64,000 nt of DNA, taken from positions 9,066 to 73,065 of the forward strand of contig NZ_JAHZPJ010000013.1 of assembly GCF_019929345.1 (NCBI RefSeq), in the 5' to 3' direction. The position numbers and the translations under genes are program-made. This DNA is from Streptococcus oralis. GTDB taxonomy: Bacteria > Bacillota > Bacilli > Lactobacillales > Streptococcaceae. The notes under the pieces are model-generated. The model ran no database searches. It was given only the letters and a program-made list of their open reading frames with translations, and was not told the origin of the DNA. This document shows positions 8,411-18,434 of this stretch, piece after piece (position 1 is the stretch's first letter; the number at the start of each line of letters is the position of its first letter).

Positions 8411-9288
8411 TATTGACCTCCTTCTACTGTTGTAACGGTACCTGAAGCATCCTTTTGGACTTTCATTTCATTGATAGAGATATAGCCCATGCCCTTAACA
8501 ATTCCATTTTGGGCTTCATCTGAGAGGACGAAATTCAGGAATTCAGCAGCCAACTCATTTGGCTGACCAAGTGTGTACATATGTTCATAAGACCACAAAG
8601 GCCAGTTGTTGGTCGTTACATTTTCAGATGTAGGTTCATATCCATTCAGTTTCATGCTTTTCACGGAGTCATCTACATAGGCAAAAGCCAGGTAAGAAAT
8701 GGCTCCAGGCGTTTGGGATACAATCGACTTGACCATCCCGTTAGAATCCTGTTCTTGGCTCTGCATTGCCGCTTGGCCATTCATAACCACCGTATCAAAC
8801 GTCGCTCGTGAACCAGAACTTGCTGCTCGGTTGATGATTGAAATGGCCAGATCTTTGCCCCCAACTTCTTTCCAGTTGGTCACTTCACCTGTAAAGATTT
8901 TGCGAAGTTGCTCGGTTGTGAGATTTTCAACATCCACTTCCTTGTTTACAATCACTGCAAGACCAGCCACTGCAACCTTGTGGTCTACTAGAGCCGAAGC
9001 ATCGATTCCTTCTTTTTCCTCTGCAAAGACGTCAGAGTTCCCGATGTCAACTGCTCCAGACTGGACTTGGGATAGTCCTGTACCCGATCCACCACCTTGA
9101 ACATTGACTGTTTTTCCGATGTTTCTGGAACCAAATTCATCTGCTGCCGCTTCGACAAGAGGCTGAAGAGCAGTTGAACCAACGGCTGTCATGGATTCTC
9201 CACGATCAATCCAGCTAGCACATCCTGCTAGAGAACCTGCCATCAAAAGAGCTGCAAGAGACATGACAAGCTTTTTTCTTTTTTTCAC
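8410..9288 (-). CDS. pstS: Phosphate-binding lipoprotein PstS
   Basis: A 292-residue phosphate-binding protein of the membrane surface. I place the start at a GTG (9286-9288) because AAGGAG lies 6 bases upstream and the signal peptide [22 protein letters not shown] begins there; the longer frame to 9351 adds 21 residues without a binding site. The lipobox is SLAGC. Phosphate-contact motifs are [20 protein letters not shown] and NRAASSGSR. It is the first gene of the operon. Confidence 0.93.
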   Translation of the reverse strand: MKKRKKLVMSLAALLMAGSLAGCASWIDRGESMTAVGSTALQPLVEAAADEFGSRNIGKTVNVQGGGSGTGLSQVQSGAVDIGNSDVFAEEKEGIDASALVDHKVAVAGLAVIVNKEVDVENLTTEQLRKIFTGEVTNWKEVGGKDLAISIINRAASSGSRATFDTVVMNGQAAMQSQEQDSNGMVKSIVSQTPGAISYLAFAYVDDSVKSMKLNGYEPTSENVTTNNWPLWSYEHMYTLGQPNELAAEFLNFVLSDEAQNGIVKGMGYISINEMKVQKDASGTVTTVEGGQ

Positions 9289-9463
9289 TGTTATTCTCCT
9301 TGAACATAATGATAAATGTTCTGATTTCTTCCGTTTGTCCTGATCATCCAATTATCATCAATGATTGTCCCGCTTTATTTTATCTAGACATTCTTCGGAG
9401 CGGGAAATTCCATCGTATAATATAAGTAATAATGAAAGACTATCAGAAAAAACTCATACTTCC

Positions 9464-9492
9464 ACTATAACATAGAATAGGCTCTTTGACTA
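9464..9492 (-). promoter_or_regulatory. Candidate promoter of the pst operon
   Basis: On the minus strand an extended -10 box TGTTATAGT (core 9464-9469) with TAGTCA (9487-9492) at 17 bases. The leader to the GTG would be about 170 bases. The same TAGTCA-17 arrangement precedes spxA2. A PhoB/PnpR-type box could not be identified by eye. Confidence 0.45.
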
Positions 9493-9498
9493 GCTTTT

Positions 9499-10803
9499 TC
9501 ACCTGAATCTGAGCCCTTTTGGATAATAATTTTTCAAAACATTTCCCGTTACCTTGGCAAAGCCCAAACCGTTTCCTTGAACCACAACTTGGTACCAGCC
9601 ATTTGGTCGAGCTTCAGATAATTGAACGGTCTCACCAGCCACATATTTTACAAAGTCCTCATCATTGATTGCGACACTTTGTTTTACTTGACTTGGTTTC
9701 AATGCTAATCCCAGAGCAAAGCTTGGTTCGAAGCGTTTCTTCTTAAAAGTACCCAGATGAAGTCCATTTCGGGCAATTTTGAGTTTCCCTAGATCAGGTA
9801 ACATCTCTGGCAAGAGATAGAGTTGGTCTCCAAAAGTCTGCAAGATACCAGTTAAGGACGTTTCGAGATGTTTTTGGGCAAATTCTTGCCACAAGTTCTG
9901 CTGTTCACGACTGAGATTGGTCTTGCTGGCTTTGAATTTAGGTGCCGGATTTTCTCCCTTAAACTGCAGGTGGGCAACAAACTGGCCTTCTCCCTTGAAA
10001 TGATGAGGATACATCCGCGCCGTTTCAGGAAGGCCAATTCCTGCTACCATACCGTTTAAATGCTTAACTGGAAGCAGTTCAAAATCATAAGTATCCAGCA
10101 ACCAGTGGACGATTTCTTCATTTTCCTCTGGTGCCCAAGTACAGGTCGAATAGACCAAACGACCACCTTCTGCAAGCATGGTCACTGCATCTTCTAAAAT
10201 TTCTCTTTGGAGACTGGCACATTGGCTAGGATAATCGGTACTCCAATAATCCATGGCATCTGGCTGCTTACGGAACATCCCTTCCCCCGAGCAAGGTGCA
10301 TCAAGGACAATCACATCAAAATAACCTTTAAAGACCTTGGTCAAGCGGTCAGCAGATTCGTTGGTTACAACAACATTTGTCGCTCCAAACCGCTCCATAT
10401 TTTCCACTAAAATCTTAGCTCGCTTGCTTGAAATTTCGTTGGAAACAAGGACTCCCTGATTAGCCAGATAGGCTGCCAATTGAGTGGATTTTCCACCTGG
10501 TGCTGCCGCCAAGTCCAAGACCTTCATGCCAGGAAGGGGTTGAGCTACCTGGGCCACCATTTGGGCTGCAGGTTCTTGCGAATAAACGAAACCGGTCACA
10601 TGCTCTGGAGATTTCCCAGAAACCTTACCATAATACCCCCAAGGTGTATTGGGAATAGCATCTGCAAACGATAACTGACTTTCTTTTAAGGGATTGACCC
10701 GAAAAGCCGAAACTGCTTCTTGTTTAAAAGAGGCAAGAAAGTCTCTTGCCTCGTCTTCTAGTATCGCTTCATATTTTTCAACAAATCCTTCTGGAAATTG
10801 CAT
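9499..10803 (-). CDS. rsmF: RsmF-type rRNA (cytosine-5-)-methyltransferase
   Basis: A 434-residue NOL1/NOP2/Sun family SAM-dependent RNA methyltransferase. The SAM site is VLDLAAAPGGKSTQLA (about residue 95). The two catalytic cysteines are in VLDAPCSGEGMFRK and YSTCTWAPEENE. The C-terminal part (about 290-434) is the extra RsmF/PUA-like RNA-binding region. Family members make m5C in 16S or 23S rRNA. The first 46 bases overlap the end of the inositol monophosphatase gene, so the two are translationally linked. Confidence 0.92.
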   Translation of the reverse strand: MQFPEGFVEKYEAILEDEARDFLASFKQEAVSAFRVNPLKESQLSFADAIPNTPWGYYGKVSGKSPEHVTGFVYSQEPAAQMVAQVAQPLPGMKVLDLAAAPGGKSTQLAAYLANQGVLVSNEISSKRAKILVENMERFGATNVVVTNESADRLTKVFKGYFDVIVLDAPCSGEGMFRKQPDAMDYWSTDYPSQCASLQREILEDAVTMLAEGGRLVYSTCTWAPEENEEIVHWLLDTYDFELLPVKHLNGMVAGIGLPETARMYPHHFKGEGQFVAHLQFKGENPAPKFKASKTNLSREQQNLWQEFAQKHLETSLTGILQTFGDQLYLLPEMLPDLGKLKIARNGLHLGTFKKKRFEPSFALGLALKPSQVKQSVAINDEDFVKYVAGETVQLSEARPNGWYQVVVQGNGLGFAKVTGNVLKNYYPKGLRFR

Positions 10804-11576
10804 TTAAATTCTTTCCTTTCATAAATGTAGTACTGAATCTCTTCTTGCATCTCGATTGGCACCATCATGACAGGCTGACGCGTTTGAAAATCAACAGGCT
10901 CACCTGATACCGTAAGAAGACGATAACCCAGACTTTCCCCTAAGATACTGGCCGCAGCGTAATCCCATGGTTGCAGGTAGGTAATATAAGTCAGAAGACG
11001 CCCCGATAAAACCTTGGCAAAACTAATGGCCGCACTGCCATATACACGGACTCCCAAAGCTGCTCGCCCCAAATCCGCCAGGCCCCACTCATTGCTTTCA
11101 AACATACCTGAGTTACCAGCAACCAGGAATTCTCTGAGGGGCTTCTTTTTAAAAGGCGGTAAGGGCTCATTATTGCGGCAAGGAGGAAAAGCACCACCAC
11201 CATGATAGCAATCACCTTTCATAACATCATAGATGATGCCAAATTTGCCCACACCATTCTCAAAATAAGCCAACATAACAGCAAAATCTTCCTGCTGAGC
11301 AACAAAGTTATTGGTACCGTCAATGGGATCAATCACCCAAACAGAACCTTGACCAACTCCAGCACGCAAACATCCCTCTTCCGCGCAAATCAAATCCTCA
11401 GGATAGGTGGACTTAATCCGATCAACCAAGAGTTCCTGGACCTCCTTATCTAAACGCGTCACCAAGTCTGTAGGCGAAGACTTGCGCTCAACCTGCAAAT
11501 CTTCTTTCATGTGAGCCAAAATGTACTCAGCAGCTTCCTGCACAATCTGCTTGGCAAATTCAAATTTAGTTTCCAA
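10758..11576 (-). CDS. Inositol monophosphatase family protein
   Basis: A 272-residue Mg-dependent phosphatase. Motif 1 is [12 protein letters not shown] (about residue 80), preceded by the metal-binding Glu-Glu in LICAEEG, and motif 2 is [12 protein letters not shown] (about residue 200). In bacteria these enzymes (SuhB/FIG type) act on inositol phosphate, PAP or NADP; the substrate cannot be read here. It overlaps the UPF0223 gene upstream by 11 bases and rsmF downstream by 46 bases. The C-terminal tail of about 15 residues is rich in Lys and extends into rsmF. Confidence 0.9.
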   Translation of the reverse strand: METKFEFAKQIVQEAAEYILAHMKEDLQVERKSSPTDLVTRLDKEVQELLVDRIKSTYPEDLICAEEGCLRAGVGQGSVWVIDPIDGTNNFVAQQEDFAVMLAYFENGVGKFGIIYDVMKGDCYHGGGAFPPCRNNEPLPPFKKKPLREFLVAGNSGMFESNEWGLADLGRAALGVRVYGSAAISFAKVLSGRLLTYITYLQPWDYAAASILGESLGYRLLTVSGEPVDFQTRQPVMMVPIEMQEEIQYYIYERKEFKCNFQKDLLKNMKRY

Positions 11577-11844
11577 GAGAAATCTTCCCTTCTCTTTTTT
11601 CTTTTGCTAATTGAACTGCACGATAGAAGGAATAACCGCTAGCCGTCTCAAATTCGCGACCTAAGCGTTTTTCTTCGCTTTTGCTTGGAACCACAGACTT
11701 AAATTCCTTATAGGAATCTAGCAGTTTTTTAGCTTCTACCTTGTCTTCATAGGCAGCTTCAACATCATTAAAAAAAGAAAGCACTGAAGCAAGTTCTTCA
11801 GTGCTCCACGACAAATCTAGTGGGTAACTATACTGTTTGTTCAT
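11566..11844 (-). CDS. UPF0223 family protein
   Basis: A 92-residue cytoplasmic protein, begins [17 protein letters not shown] and has the [14 protein letters not shown] motif of the UPF0223 (YktA-like) family. Function is unknown. It lies directly between spxA2 (no gap) and the inositol monophosphatase gene (11-base overlap), a conserved firmicute arrangement. Confidence 0.88.
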   Translation of the reverse strand: MNKQYSYPLDLSWSTEELASVLSFFNDVEAAYEDKVEAKKLLDSYKEFKSVVPSKSEEKRLGREFETASGYSFYRAVQLAKEKREGKISLGN

Positions 11845-12246
11845 CTATCCAATACCAGCTCTCAATGTTGCTTCTTTTAGTTCTTGTTTACGGTAGCTAC
11901 GAGGGAGAAAAGCACGAATCTCATCTTCATTAAAACCGATCTGCATGCGTTTGGTATCAATAATAATTGGGCGACGCAAAAGACTAGGATATTGCTCAAT
12001 CAACTGAAGCAACTCCGATACCGAAATACTCTCTACATCAATATCCAATTTTTGAAAAATTTTTGAACGAGTTGAAATGATGTCATCAGTACCATTTTCG
12101 GTCAAGGAAAGAATGTGTTGCAATTCTTTTCTTGTTAAAGGACTGGTCATAATATTGTGCTCCTCAAAAGGAACTTTATGCGTCTCTAACCAGGCCTTTG
12201 CCTTACGACATGATGTACAGCTCGGTGATAAAAATAGTGTAATCAT
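11845..12246 (-). CDS. spxA2: Spx-family regulator
   Basis: A 133-residue ArsC/Spx-fold protein that binds the RNA polymerase alpha C-terminal domain and alters transcription under oxidative or envelope stress. The redox motif CTSC is at residues 10-13 (SPSCTSCRKAK). The stretch RRPIIIDTKRMQIGFNEDEIRAFLPR is the Spx C-terminal signature. Streptococci have two paralogues. I favour SpxA2 from its company (UPF0223, IMPase, RsmF), which is an inference. It heads the operon. Confidence 0.88.
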   Translation of the reverse strand: MITLFLSPSCTSCRKAKAWLETHKVPFEEHNIMTSPLTRKELQHILSLTENGTDDIISTRSKIFQKLDIDVESISVSELLQLIEQYPSLLRRPIIIDTKRMQIGFNEDEIRAFLPRSYRKQELKEATLRAGIG

Positions 12247-12281
12247 GCTTTTCTCTTCTTTATCTATACTTTGCTATTCTT

Positions 12282-12310
12282 ATTATACAAAAAAATAAAG
12301 CGCTTGACTA
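12282..12310 (-). promoter_or_regulatory. Promoter of the spxA2 operon
   Basis: On the minus strand TAGTCA (12305-12310), 17 bases, TATAAT (12282-12287), followed by a leader of about 30 bases. Confidence 0.6.
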
Positions 12311-12379
12311 GGGATTTTTAGAAAAAAAGCCTATTTTTTCAAGAAAAACAGACTGTATGCGAACGATTTACTCAATTCC

Positions 12380-12421
12380 GATGAAGTTAATTCACTCCTC
12401 GTAAGAATTTTTAACTTCATC
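12380..12421. repeat. Long imperfect inverted repeat
   Basis: GATGAAGTTAA (12380-12390) pairs perfectly with TTAACTTCATC (12411-12421); the 20-base centre holds a second short pairing ATTC/GAAT. No T run follows, so it is not a normal terminator. It may be a small repeat element or an RNA structure after the minus-strand operon that ends at 12444. Confidence 0.5.
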
Positions 12422-12443
12422 TCTGTTTTATCAATGCAACACA

Positions 12444-13064
12444 TTAAAGTATTCTACGACTTTTCAAATAAAGGAAGCCAAAGAAACTTTCATAGAGTCC
12501 AAAGAAGAGAAGGAAAGCATGGAGGAAGAAAATCTCTGGTAAAATCCAAATAACGGGATCCTTTGCGGGATCAAAAAGCCAGGTATCATCTCCCACAAAG
12601 AGAATCTGATGGAAAAGAGTAAAGAATTGCTCAAAACCAATTAACACTCCTACAAGCCCAATGAATGGAGGTAATAGCACTAGAATCAGGATACTTTTAC
12701 GATAGAGTGCTAGGAAGCCTTTTTTTACAATATTTTTAACAAAGAAATAAAAACATGGTAGTGTCACTAGGGCAACTAGCTGATCCAAGTGGAAAAGATT
12801 CTTCACCACCGCAAAGTGGTGTAAACCTGCCGCTGACGAACGAAAATCTGGCATCTCTAAGATCTGACTAAAGGGATTGGTCAGGTAATTCATCAAGATA
12901 TGAAAATTGTACTGAATGGTTTCTGGCTTTAGATAGACTCGATTCGCTAAGTTCAGCCACTGAATTTCCATGGGATAGAAAACCCATGCCAGATAAATGG
13001 TTAAGAGAATAGACAGGGAGAGGAGAAAGAGCATACTTCCCCAAAAGGTCAGTTTAGTTTTCAT
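12444..13064 (-). CDS. TIGR01906-family integral membrane protein
   Basis: About 206 residues with five predicted membrane segments, a large extracytoplasmic loop after the first (about 35-95) and a conserved end ([15 protein letters not shown]). It fits the TIGR01906 family of lactic acid bacteria, of unknown function. The start at 13064 is chosen because GGAGTGG lies upstream; it overlaps the HAD gene by 11 bases. It is the last gene of the hemW-thioesterase-HAD cluster. Confidence 0.8.
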   Translation of the reverse strand: MKTKLTFWGSMLFLLSLSILLTIYLAWVFYPMEIQWLNLANRVYLKPETIQYNFHILMNYLTNPFSQILEMPDFRSSAAGLHHFAVVKNLFHLDQLVALVTLPCFYFFVKNIVKKGFLALYRKSILILVLLPPFIGLVGVLIGFEQFFTLFHQILFVGDDTWLFDPAKDPVIWILPEIFFLHAFLLFFGLYESFFGFLYLKSRRIL

Positions 13065-13827
13065 CAAAATTCCACTCCGCAAGACTAGAAACTACATGAG
13101 TTGGTGCGATTGGCAAGTCCGCCACTTCTTCTGCTTTGGTAAAACCTGTCGTCACCAAGAGCGTTGGAATGCCATTGTCAATCCCTGCTCGGATATCTGT
13201 CAGGTAGTTGTCCCCAACCATGAGCAATTCTTCTCTTTTCAAACCTAGGTGCTCAACCGCCTTGTCCATAATGATAGCATTTGGTTTCCCGATATAAACT
13301 GGTTTTACCCGAGTTGCTACTTCAAGAAGTGTAATTAGTGAACCAGCACCTGGCAAAAGACCACGTTCCGTCGGGATATTGAGGTCAGGGTTGGTTCCGA
13401 TAAAGTGAGCACCCTTTTGAATGGCTAGAGTTGCTGTCGCAAATTTTTCATAGTCGACTTGCCAGTCCAGTCCAACTACCACATAGGCTGGATTTTCCTT
13501 GTCTTCGACATAACCAGCTGCCTGAATGGCATCCTTGAGTCCAGCTTCGCCGATGACATAGACTGTCTTTTCCAGTCCTAAGTCATTCATATAGTCGATG
13601 GTTGCCAAGGTTGCTGTATAGACAGTCGATAGAGGCGTATCAATATTAAAATTCTCAGCCAACATCTCTTGAACACTCTCTGGAGTTCGGGTTGTATTGT
13701 TGGTCACAAAGAGATAGGGAATTTCTCGCTTTTGCAACTCATGGACAAAAGCCTCTCCGGCCGGAATTCGGTCTTTCCCCTTGTAAATGGTTCCGTCTAA
13801 ATCAATTAAATAACCTTTATAAGCCAT
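13054..13827 (-). CDS. TIGR01457-type HAD phosphatase (NagD-like)
   Basis: About 257 residues, HAD subclass IIA. Motif I is [12 protein letters not shown], motif II VTNNTT, and motif III/IV are [13 protein letters not shown] and [17 protein letters not shown]. Enzymes of this group dephosphorylate small sugar or nucleotide phosphates. The start MAYKGY at 13827 has AAAGGA upstream; the longer frame to 13851 overlaps the thioesterase gene and has no binding site. It sits between the acyl-ACP thioesterase and the TIGR01906 protein in one transcription unit. Confidence 0.9.
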   Translation of the reverse strand: MAYKGYLIDLDGTIYKGKDRIPAGEAFVHELQKREIPYLFVTNNTTRTPESVQEMLAENFNIDTPLSTVYTATLATIDYMNDLGLEKTVYVIGEAGLKDAIQAAGYVEDKENPAYVVVGLDWQVDYEKFATATLAIQKGAHFIGTNPDLNIPTERGLLPGAGSLITLLEVATRVKPVYIGKPNAIIMDKAVEHLGLKREELLMVGDNYLTDIRAGIDNGIPTLLVTTGFTKAEEVADLPIAPTHVVSSLAEWNFDEN

Positions 13828-13837
13828 ATCGTCCTTT

Positions 13838-14575
13838 CTAATTCGCTTCAATTTCTTGCCAAGTAATCATAGCTTGGGCATTTATCTCGCCATCACTGAT
13901 GATCTCATGCTTGCTTTCTAGTCCATTGAGTTCATATGCTGAAGCAATCATACCACCTGGTCGCACTTCTTTGACATATTTGAGATTGATTTTCTTTGGA
14001 ATATACTTGGTCAAAAAGTCTGCTCCCATGACCTCAAAAATCCAATCTAGGTATTTGCTGTTATTAACATGACCATTCATATCCAAGTCGTAAAAACGAA
14101 CATGGTAATCCTTGCTGATTGGCTCGTTCAAGGACTCATACTTTGGCCCACGGATGAGTTTTTTATCAAACTCAGACTGGTAAGGAGCTACAATCTCAGG
14201 CTCGACAGCATGGACTTTTCGACTGTCTCGGTCCATAAGAACAAAGGTTGCCAACATGCGAATGATTTCTTGACCTGCTTCATCATAGATAGTGAAACGG
14301 CGGTAGCAAAAAAGACGATTGTAAGTCAATGCTTCTGTTTCAATCGTAATCTCCTCAGCAAAGCGAGGCAAGCGTACCACGTCAATCGCATAGTCTGTAA
14401 TAATCCAGACCAGATTGTAGCGTTCTAGCACATCCTTATCACTAACTCCCAGCTCAATCGACTGCATACCTGATACTTGCAGGGACAGCAAAATCACATC
14501 TGGAAGTTTGATATGACCGTTCATGTCCGCCATATCAAAAGGAATTTTCATTTTCATTTGATAAGTTAAGCCCAT
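13838..14575 (-). CDS. Acyl-ACP thioesterase
   Basis: A 245-residue double hot-dog protein that releases fatty acids from acyl carrier protein. The first hot-dog spans about 5-130, the second about 150-240. The catalytic-type motif is in the second half: [19 protein letters not shown] with the Asn/His pair; the first half has the matching [11 protein letters not shown]. It begins 4 bases after hemW and probably shares its transcript. Confidence 0.92.
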   Translation of the reverse strand: MGLTYQMKMKIPFDMADMNGHIKLPDVILLSLQVSGMQSIELGVSDKDVLERYNLVWIITDYAIDVVRLPRFAEEITIETEALTYNRLFCYRRFTIYDEAGQEIIRMLATFVLMDRDSRKVHAVEPEIVAPYQSEFDKKLIRGPKYESLNEPISKDYHVRFYDLDMNGHVNNSKYLDWIFEVMGADFLTKYIPKKINLKYVKEVRPGGMIASAYELNGLESKHEIISDGEINAQAMITWQEIEAN

Positions 14576-14579
14576 TGTT

Positions 14580-15710
14580 CTACTCCAAAATAAATCGTTC
14601 TGCTACAGTGTCTCCTAAAAAGAGACCCCTCTTTGTCATTCGGACACGGTCACCGTCGATCTGCATGAGGCCTTGTTGAACCAAGTCTCTGACGATTTCG
14701 CCATAAAGTCCATCAAAGGATCGTCCGAATTTTTCCTCAAATCGTGCCATGGAAACCCCGGATTTTTTCCGGAGGCCTAGGAACATTTCTTCTTCCATCT
14801 GCTCCCTTTGACTCAGGTGTTCTTCTGTAATCCGAGCATTTCCTGCCTCTACCGCATTGAGATAGTGGCGAATCGGACCATGATTTTTATAGCGCACTCC
14901 ATTGACATAACCTGAAGCACCTGCACCGATACCATAATACTCAGCATTATCCCAGTACATGAGATTGTGGCGACTTTCAAAGCCAGGTTTAGAGAAATTG
15001 GAAATCTCATAATGCTCAAAACCAGCTCGCTCAAGCTCTGCGATGATGTACTCAAACATCTCCGCTTCCAGTTCTTCCTTGGGCAGGGGCAATTTCCCTC
15101 GTCGCATGCGGTTCATAAAGACCGTATGATTTTCCAAAATCAAGCTATAAAGGCTCATATGAGGAATATCAAGCGAGATAGCCTTAGCGACATTGTCCTT
15201 GACCTGATCCATAGTTTGACCAGGTAGAGCGTAAATCAAATCGATAGAAATATTGTCAAAACCAGCCAATTTGAGGCGGTCGATATTTTCATAAATATCC
15301 TTCTCTAAATGACTGCGCCCAATCTTTTTCAGCATTTTGTCATCAAAAGTCTGCACACCTAAGGAAACACGATTAACTGGCGAATGCCTCAAAACCGCGA
15401 TTTTATCCGCGTCCAAGTCTCCTGGATTGGCCTCAATCGTCAACTCTTCCAAGACAGACAAGTCTAGGTTTTTAGTCAAACCATTCAAAAGCACTTCTAG
15501 TTGCGGAGCGGACAAAGCCGTTGGCGTCCCACCTCCAATGTAGAGAGTTCGTAACTTTTGGATATCATAAGAACGAAACTCCTCTAGCAGATGCTCCAAA
15601 TAACTATCTACTGGTTGATTCTTGATAAAAACTTTTGAAAAGTCACAATAATAACAAATCTGTGTGCAAAAGGGAATATGCACATAGGCGGACGTTGGTT
15701 TTTTCTGCAT
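14580..15710 (-). CDS. hemW: Radical SAM protein HemW (HemN-like)
   Basis: A 376-residue radical SAM protein. The iron-sulphur motif CTQICYYCDF (CxxxCxxC) starts near residue 16, followed by LYIGGGTPTALS and the HemN C-terminal domain. HemW-type proteins are heme chaperones related to coproporphyrinogen oxidase; streptococci lack most heme synthesis, so the older name oxidase is likely wrong. The start at MQKKPTSAYVHIPFC is certain from homology; an upstream frame extending to 15956 overlaps another gene. There is no ribosome binding site, and a -10 box lies only 7 bases upstream. Confidence 0.92.
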   Translation of the reverse strand: MQKKPTSAYVHIPFCTQICYYCDFSKVFIKNQPVDSYLEHLLEEFRSYDIQKLRTLYIGGGTPTALSAPQLEVLLNGLTKNLDLSVLEELTIEANPGDLDADKIAVLRHSPVNRVSLGVQTFDDKMLKKIGRSHLEKDIYENIDRLKLAGFDNISIDLIYALPGQTMDQVKDNVAKAISLDIPHMSLYSLILENHTVFMNRMRRGKLPLPKEELEAEMFEYIIAELERAGFEHYEISNFSKPGFESRHNLMYWDNAEYYGIGAGASGYVNGVRYKNHGPIRHYLNAVEAGNARITEEHLSQREQMEEEMFLGLRKKSGVSMARFEEKFGRSFDGLYGEIVRDLVQQGLMQIDGDRVRMTKRGLFLGDTVAERFILE

Positions 15711-15717
15711 AGTATTT

Positions 15718-15726
15718 ATTATACCA
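15718..15726 (-). promoter_or_regulatory. Extended -10 promoter giving a leaderless hemW transcript
   Basis: On the minus strand TGGTATAAT ends 7 bases before the ATG, so transcription should begin at or next to the start codon. No Shine-Dalgarno sequence is present. Confidence 0.65.
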
Positions 15727-15745
15727 CAAAGACAGGCTTGCAGAT

Positions 15746-15780
15746 AAAAATCACCATCTCCAAAAACCAGAGATGGTGAT
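15746..15780 (-). terminator. Terminator after the YtxH-domain gene
   Basis: In minus-strand sense an 11-bp perfect stem ATCACCATCTC / GAGATGGTGAT with a 9-base loop, followed by TTTTT. Confidence 0.9.
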
Positions 15781-15783
15781 ACT

Positions 15784-16182
15784 TTATACTTCAGTAATAT
15801 CGATGATGATTTCTTCTTGGTCTTCAGCAACGTCTGAAGTTGCTGACTGTTCTTGCCACTGCTCCTTGAGATTGTTAAAGGTTTCCTTTGACGCTTCCGT
15901 CGCTTGTCGAGCACAGTTTTTAGCTTGGTCAAGGACACTATCAAAAGTGATTTCACCAGATTCTACTTGTTCCTTTGTCTTCAGCACAAAGTCAGTTGCC
16001 TGTTCCTTCACTTCTGTCAATTTCTCACAGACTTGCTCTCTGGCATATTCTGGATCTTCTCTCAAATCATCTAGAAAATCCTGAGCTTGACTACAAACTT
16101 GCTTGCCCTTATCACTCATCAAAAACAAAGCAAGAGCAGCACCAGAAACCGTTCCTAAAAGGATTGAGGATAGTTTTCCCAT
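15784..16182 (-). CDS. YtxH domain-containing protein
   Basis: A 132-residue protein with one N-terminal hydrophobic segment (LSSILLGTVSGAALALFLM) and a Lys/Glu-rich helical remainder typical of YtxH/general-stress membrane-anchored proteins. The acidic tail ends DQEEIIIDITEV. It is the last gene of hprK-lgt-DUF948-YtxH, and ends at a strong terminator. Role is unknown, perhaps cell envelope stress. Confidence 0.8.
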   Translation of the reverse strand: MGKLSSILLGTVSGAALALFLMSDKGKQVCSQAQDFLDDLREDPEYAREQVCEKLTEVKEQATDFVLKTKEQVESGEITFDSVLDQAKNCARQATEASKETFNNLKEQWQEQSATSDVAEDQEEIIIDITEV

Positions 16183-16197
16183 AAGATTTCTCCTTTT

Positions 16198-16581
16198 CTA
16201 TTTTTTGAAAATTTTACTTGCGAAACGAAGAGCTGACAAGCCTGCACCTGTCTTAATGGTCTTTGAACCAGCTGATGAGGCTTTTTTACCCAAGACACGC
16301 GCATGTTGATTGAGGTCAGATACTGACTCAGACAAGTCAGCTACAGCAGTAAAGAGTGGATCAATCGTCGCAACTTTGATATTGATATCGTCTGCCAACA
16401 CATTGACCTTAGCCAACAATTCATTGGTCTGATGCAAGGTAACGTTCACATCTGAGCTCAATGTTTTGATGGTTTTCTCTGTCTCATCAATCATACGACC
16501 TGCTTTTTGAATCGTGATTGTCAAATAGACTAAACAGACAATCAAAGCAATCGCAACAAGTATATATGCAACTTCTAACAT
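16198..16581 (-). CDS. DUF948 domain-containing protein
   Basis: A 127-residue protein with an N-terminal membrane segment (about 4-25) and a long amphipathic helix region resembling DUF948 (YtxG-like) proteins, ending in a basic tail. It directly abuts lgt upstream and precedes the YtxH gene by 15 bases; DUF948 and YtxH proteins are often encoded together. Function unknown. Confidence 0.82.
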   Translation of the reverse strand: MLEVAYILVAIALIVCLVYLTITIQKAGRMIDETEKTIKTLSSDVNVTLHQTNELLAKVNVLADDINIKVATIDPLFTAVADLSESVSDLNQHARVLGKKASSAGSKTIKTGAGLSALRFASKIFKK

Positions 16582-17370
16582 TTATTTTTCCTCCTCTGTA
16601 TGATAGAAAGGGGCTTTCTTTCGATTTTGATAAAGTATGATAAAAATACCGAGTCCGATAAGGATAACTGATAACCATTGGGAAACTCGCAGACCAAAGA
16701 ACATGAGACTATCCGTCCGCATCCCTTCGATAATCATACGACCAAAGCCATACCAAATCAAGTAGAAAGCAGTGATCTGACCACGTCTGATTCCCTTTAA
16801 TTTTCTTCTAAAAATCAGAATCAAAGCAAATCCAATCAGATTCCAAACCGACTCATATAAGAAGGTCGGCTGACGGTAGCTACCATCAATGTACATCTGG
16901 TCACGAATGAATCCTGGCAAATAATCCAAACTATCTACCGCTGCACCATAGGCTTCTTGGTTAAAGAAGTTCCCCCAGCGCCCTAAACTCTGGGCAACCA
17001 TGACGCTCGGTGCTGCAATATCTAAGAAATCCCAAGTATTGATCAGCTTTCTATCTGCAAAGATATAAAGAACAATAGCCCCTGCTATCAAACCTCCATA
17101 AATGGCCAAACCACCATTCCAGATAGCGATGATTTCACCTGGATTTTGCAGATAATAATCTAAACGAAAGAATACATAGTATAATCTAGCACCTAAAATA
17201 GCAACTGGGAAAGCAATCAGGATAAAATCCAAAATATCATCTGACAAAATCTTCTTTTTAGGAGCTTCTTTCATGGCAAGATAGACAGCCAAGACCAATC
17301 CAGCCACAATACACAAAGCATACCAACGAATGGAAAAAGGACCGATTTCAAATGCAACTGGATTAATCAT
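16582..17370 (-). CDS. lgt: Prolipoprotein diacylglyceryl transferase
   Basis: A 262-residue polytopic membrane enzyme that transfers diacylglycerol to the lipobox cysteine of prolipoproteins. The Lgt signature is in [15 protein letters not shown] (about residue 130), with further conserved RQPTFLYES and [14 protein letters not shown]. Its start overlaps hprK by 8 bases. It would process the PstS and amino-acid binding lipoproteins in this window. Confidence 0.95.
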   Translation of the reverse strand: MINPVAFEIGPFSIRWYALCIVAGLVLAVYLAMKEAPKKKILSDDILDFILIAFPVAILGARLYYVFFRLDYYLQNPGEIIAIWNGGLAIYGGLIAGAIVLYIFADRKLINTWDFLDIAAPSVMVAQSLGRWGNFFNQEAYGAAVDSLDYLPGFIRDQMYIDGSYRQPTFLYESVWNLIGFALILIFRRKLKGIRRGQITAFYLIWYGFGRMIIEGMRTDSLMFFGLRVSQWLSVILIGLGIFIILYQNRKKAPFYHTEEEK

Positions 17371-18298
17371 CTTTCACCTCATTTTTGGAGATGAGATTAG
17401 TCAAGCGTTCTTCAAATAAACGCGTCGCATCAAATCCCATTTCTTTAGCGCGATAGTTCATGGCTGCCGCCTCAATAACAACTGAGATATTGCGTCCTGT
17501 TTTTACTGGGATGCGGATACGCGGAATCGTCACACCAGAAACTTCGAGTTCTTCGGCATTATTTCCTAGACGGTCAAAGGTCTTATGGGTATCGTAATTT
17601 TCCAAGTAAACAGCCAACTGAACTTGTGAAGAATCTTTTACAGCACTTGCTCCGTAGAGACTCATCACGTCAATAATACCCACTCCACGAATCTCAAGTA
17701 AATGCTTCAAAATTTCAGCGGGCTCTCCCCAGAGGGTCATTTCATCCTTGGCAAAGATATCTACACGGTCATCTGCTACCAAACGGTGTCCACGTTTCAC
17801 AAGCTCAAGACCTGTCTCACTCTTACCGATACCACTATCCCCTTGGATCAAGACACCCATGCCATAGATGTCCATCAAGACACCATGCACACTGGTACGT
17901 TTAGCCAAACGGGAATCAAGGTAGCTAGATAACTCTCCAGATAAACGACTGGTTGATGTTCGACTGGTTAAAATCGCAATCTTACATTCCCTAGCAGCTT
18001 TCAACATTTCTTCTGGCACTACCAAGCCACGAGCAACGATGACAGCAGGTGTTTCAGGTAGAAACATTTTCTTCAAAACTTGATAACGGTTATGGGCAGG
18101 CATGGCGACCAAATAGGACCACTCCTTCATCCCTAACAGTTGAATCCGTTCTGGAGTATAGTAATCAAAATAGCCCGTCATTTCAAGACCAGGTCTCATA
18201 ATGTCCGCAGTGTTGATTTCTTTTTCAAGCAATTCTCCTTCACCATAGACAATATCTAGTCTGAGCTTTTCAATTACTTCTCTTACTAAAACCGACAT
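17363..18298 (-). CDS. hprK: HPr kinase/phosphorylase
   Basis: A 311-residue bifunctional enzyme that phosphorylates Ser46 of HPr in carbon catabolite control and reverses this. The P-loop is GDSGIGKSE (about residue 154) and the family signature is [15 protein letters not shown] (about residue 202). The start MSVLVREV at 18298 is preceded by AAGGAGG. It heads the hprK-lgt-DUF948-YtxH operon. Confidence 0.96.
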   Translation of the reverse strand: MSVLVREVIEKLRLDIVYGEGELLEKEINTADIMRPGLEMTGYFDYYTPERIQLLGMKEWSYLVAMPAHNRYQVLKKMFLPETPAVIVARGLVVPEEMLKAARECKIAILTSRTSTSRLSGELSSYLDSRLAKRTSVHGVLMDIYGMGVLIQGDSGIGKSETGLELVKRGHRLVADDRVDIFAKDEMTLWGEPAEILKHLLEIRGVGIIDVMSLYGASAVKDSSQVQLAVYLENYDTHKTFDRLGNNAEELEVSGVTIPRIRIPVKTGRNISVVIEAAAMNYRAKEMGFDATRLFEERLTNLISKNEVKDD

Positions 18299-18329
18299 AA
18301 TTTCCTCCTTCAATCGAGTTCTCCCTACT

Positions 18330-18338
18330 ATTATATCA
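18330..18338 (-). promoter_or_regulatory. Probable -10 of the hprK operon promoter
   Basis: On the minus strand TTTGATATAAT contains TATAAT (18330-18335), about 32 bases before the hprK start. The -35 region is weak (GGAAAC at 17 bases). Confidence 0.4.
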
Positions 18339-18434
18339 AATTGTAGGTCGAAGTTTCCTTTTTTTGCAGGATTTACAGTATTTATTTGATGTTGCTTGGG
18401 AAAAGATTTAACTAGGAAGTCTTTTCGTACTCCT

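Noticed and set aside
9289..9498. Pho box in the pst leader
   Set aside because: I could not find a repeated motif by eye that fits a PhoB/PnpR box.
15710..15956. N-terminal extension of hemW (82 residues)
   Set aside because: It overlaps the YtxH-domain gene and its terminator, and the HemW family starts at MQKKPTSAYVHIPFC.
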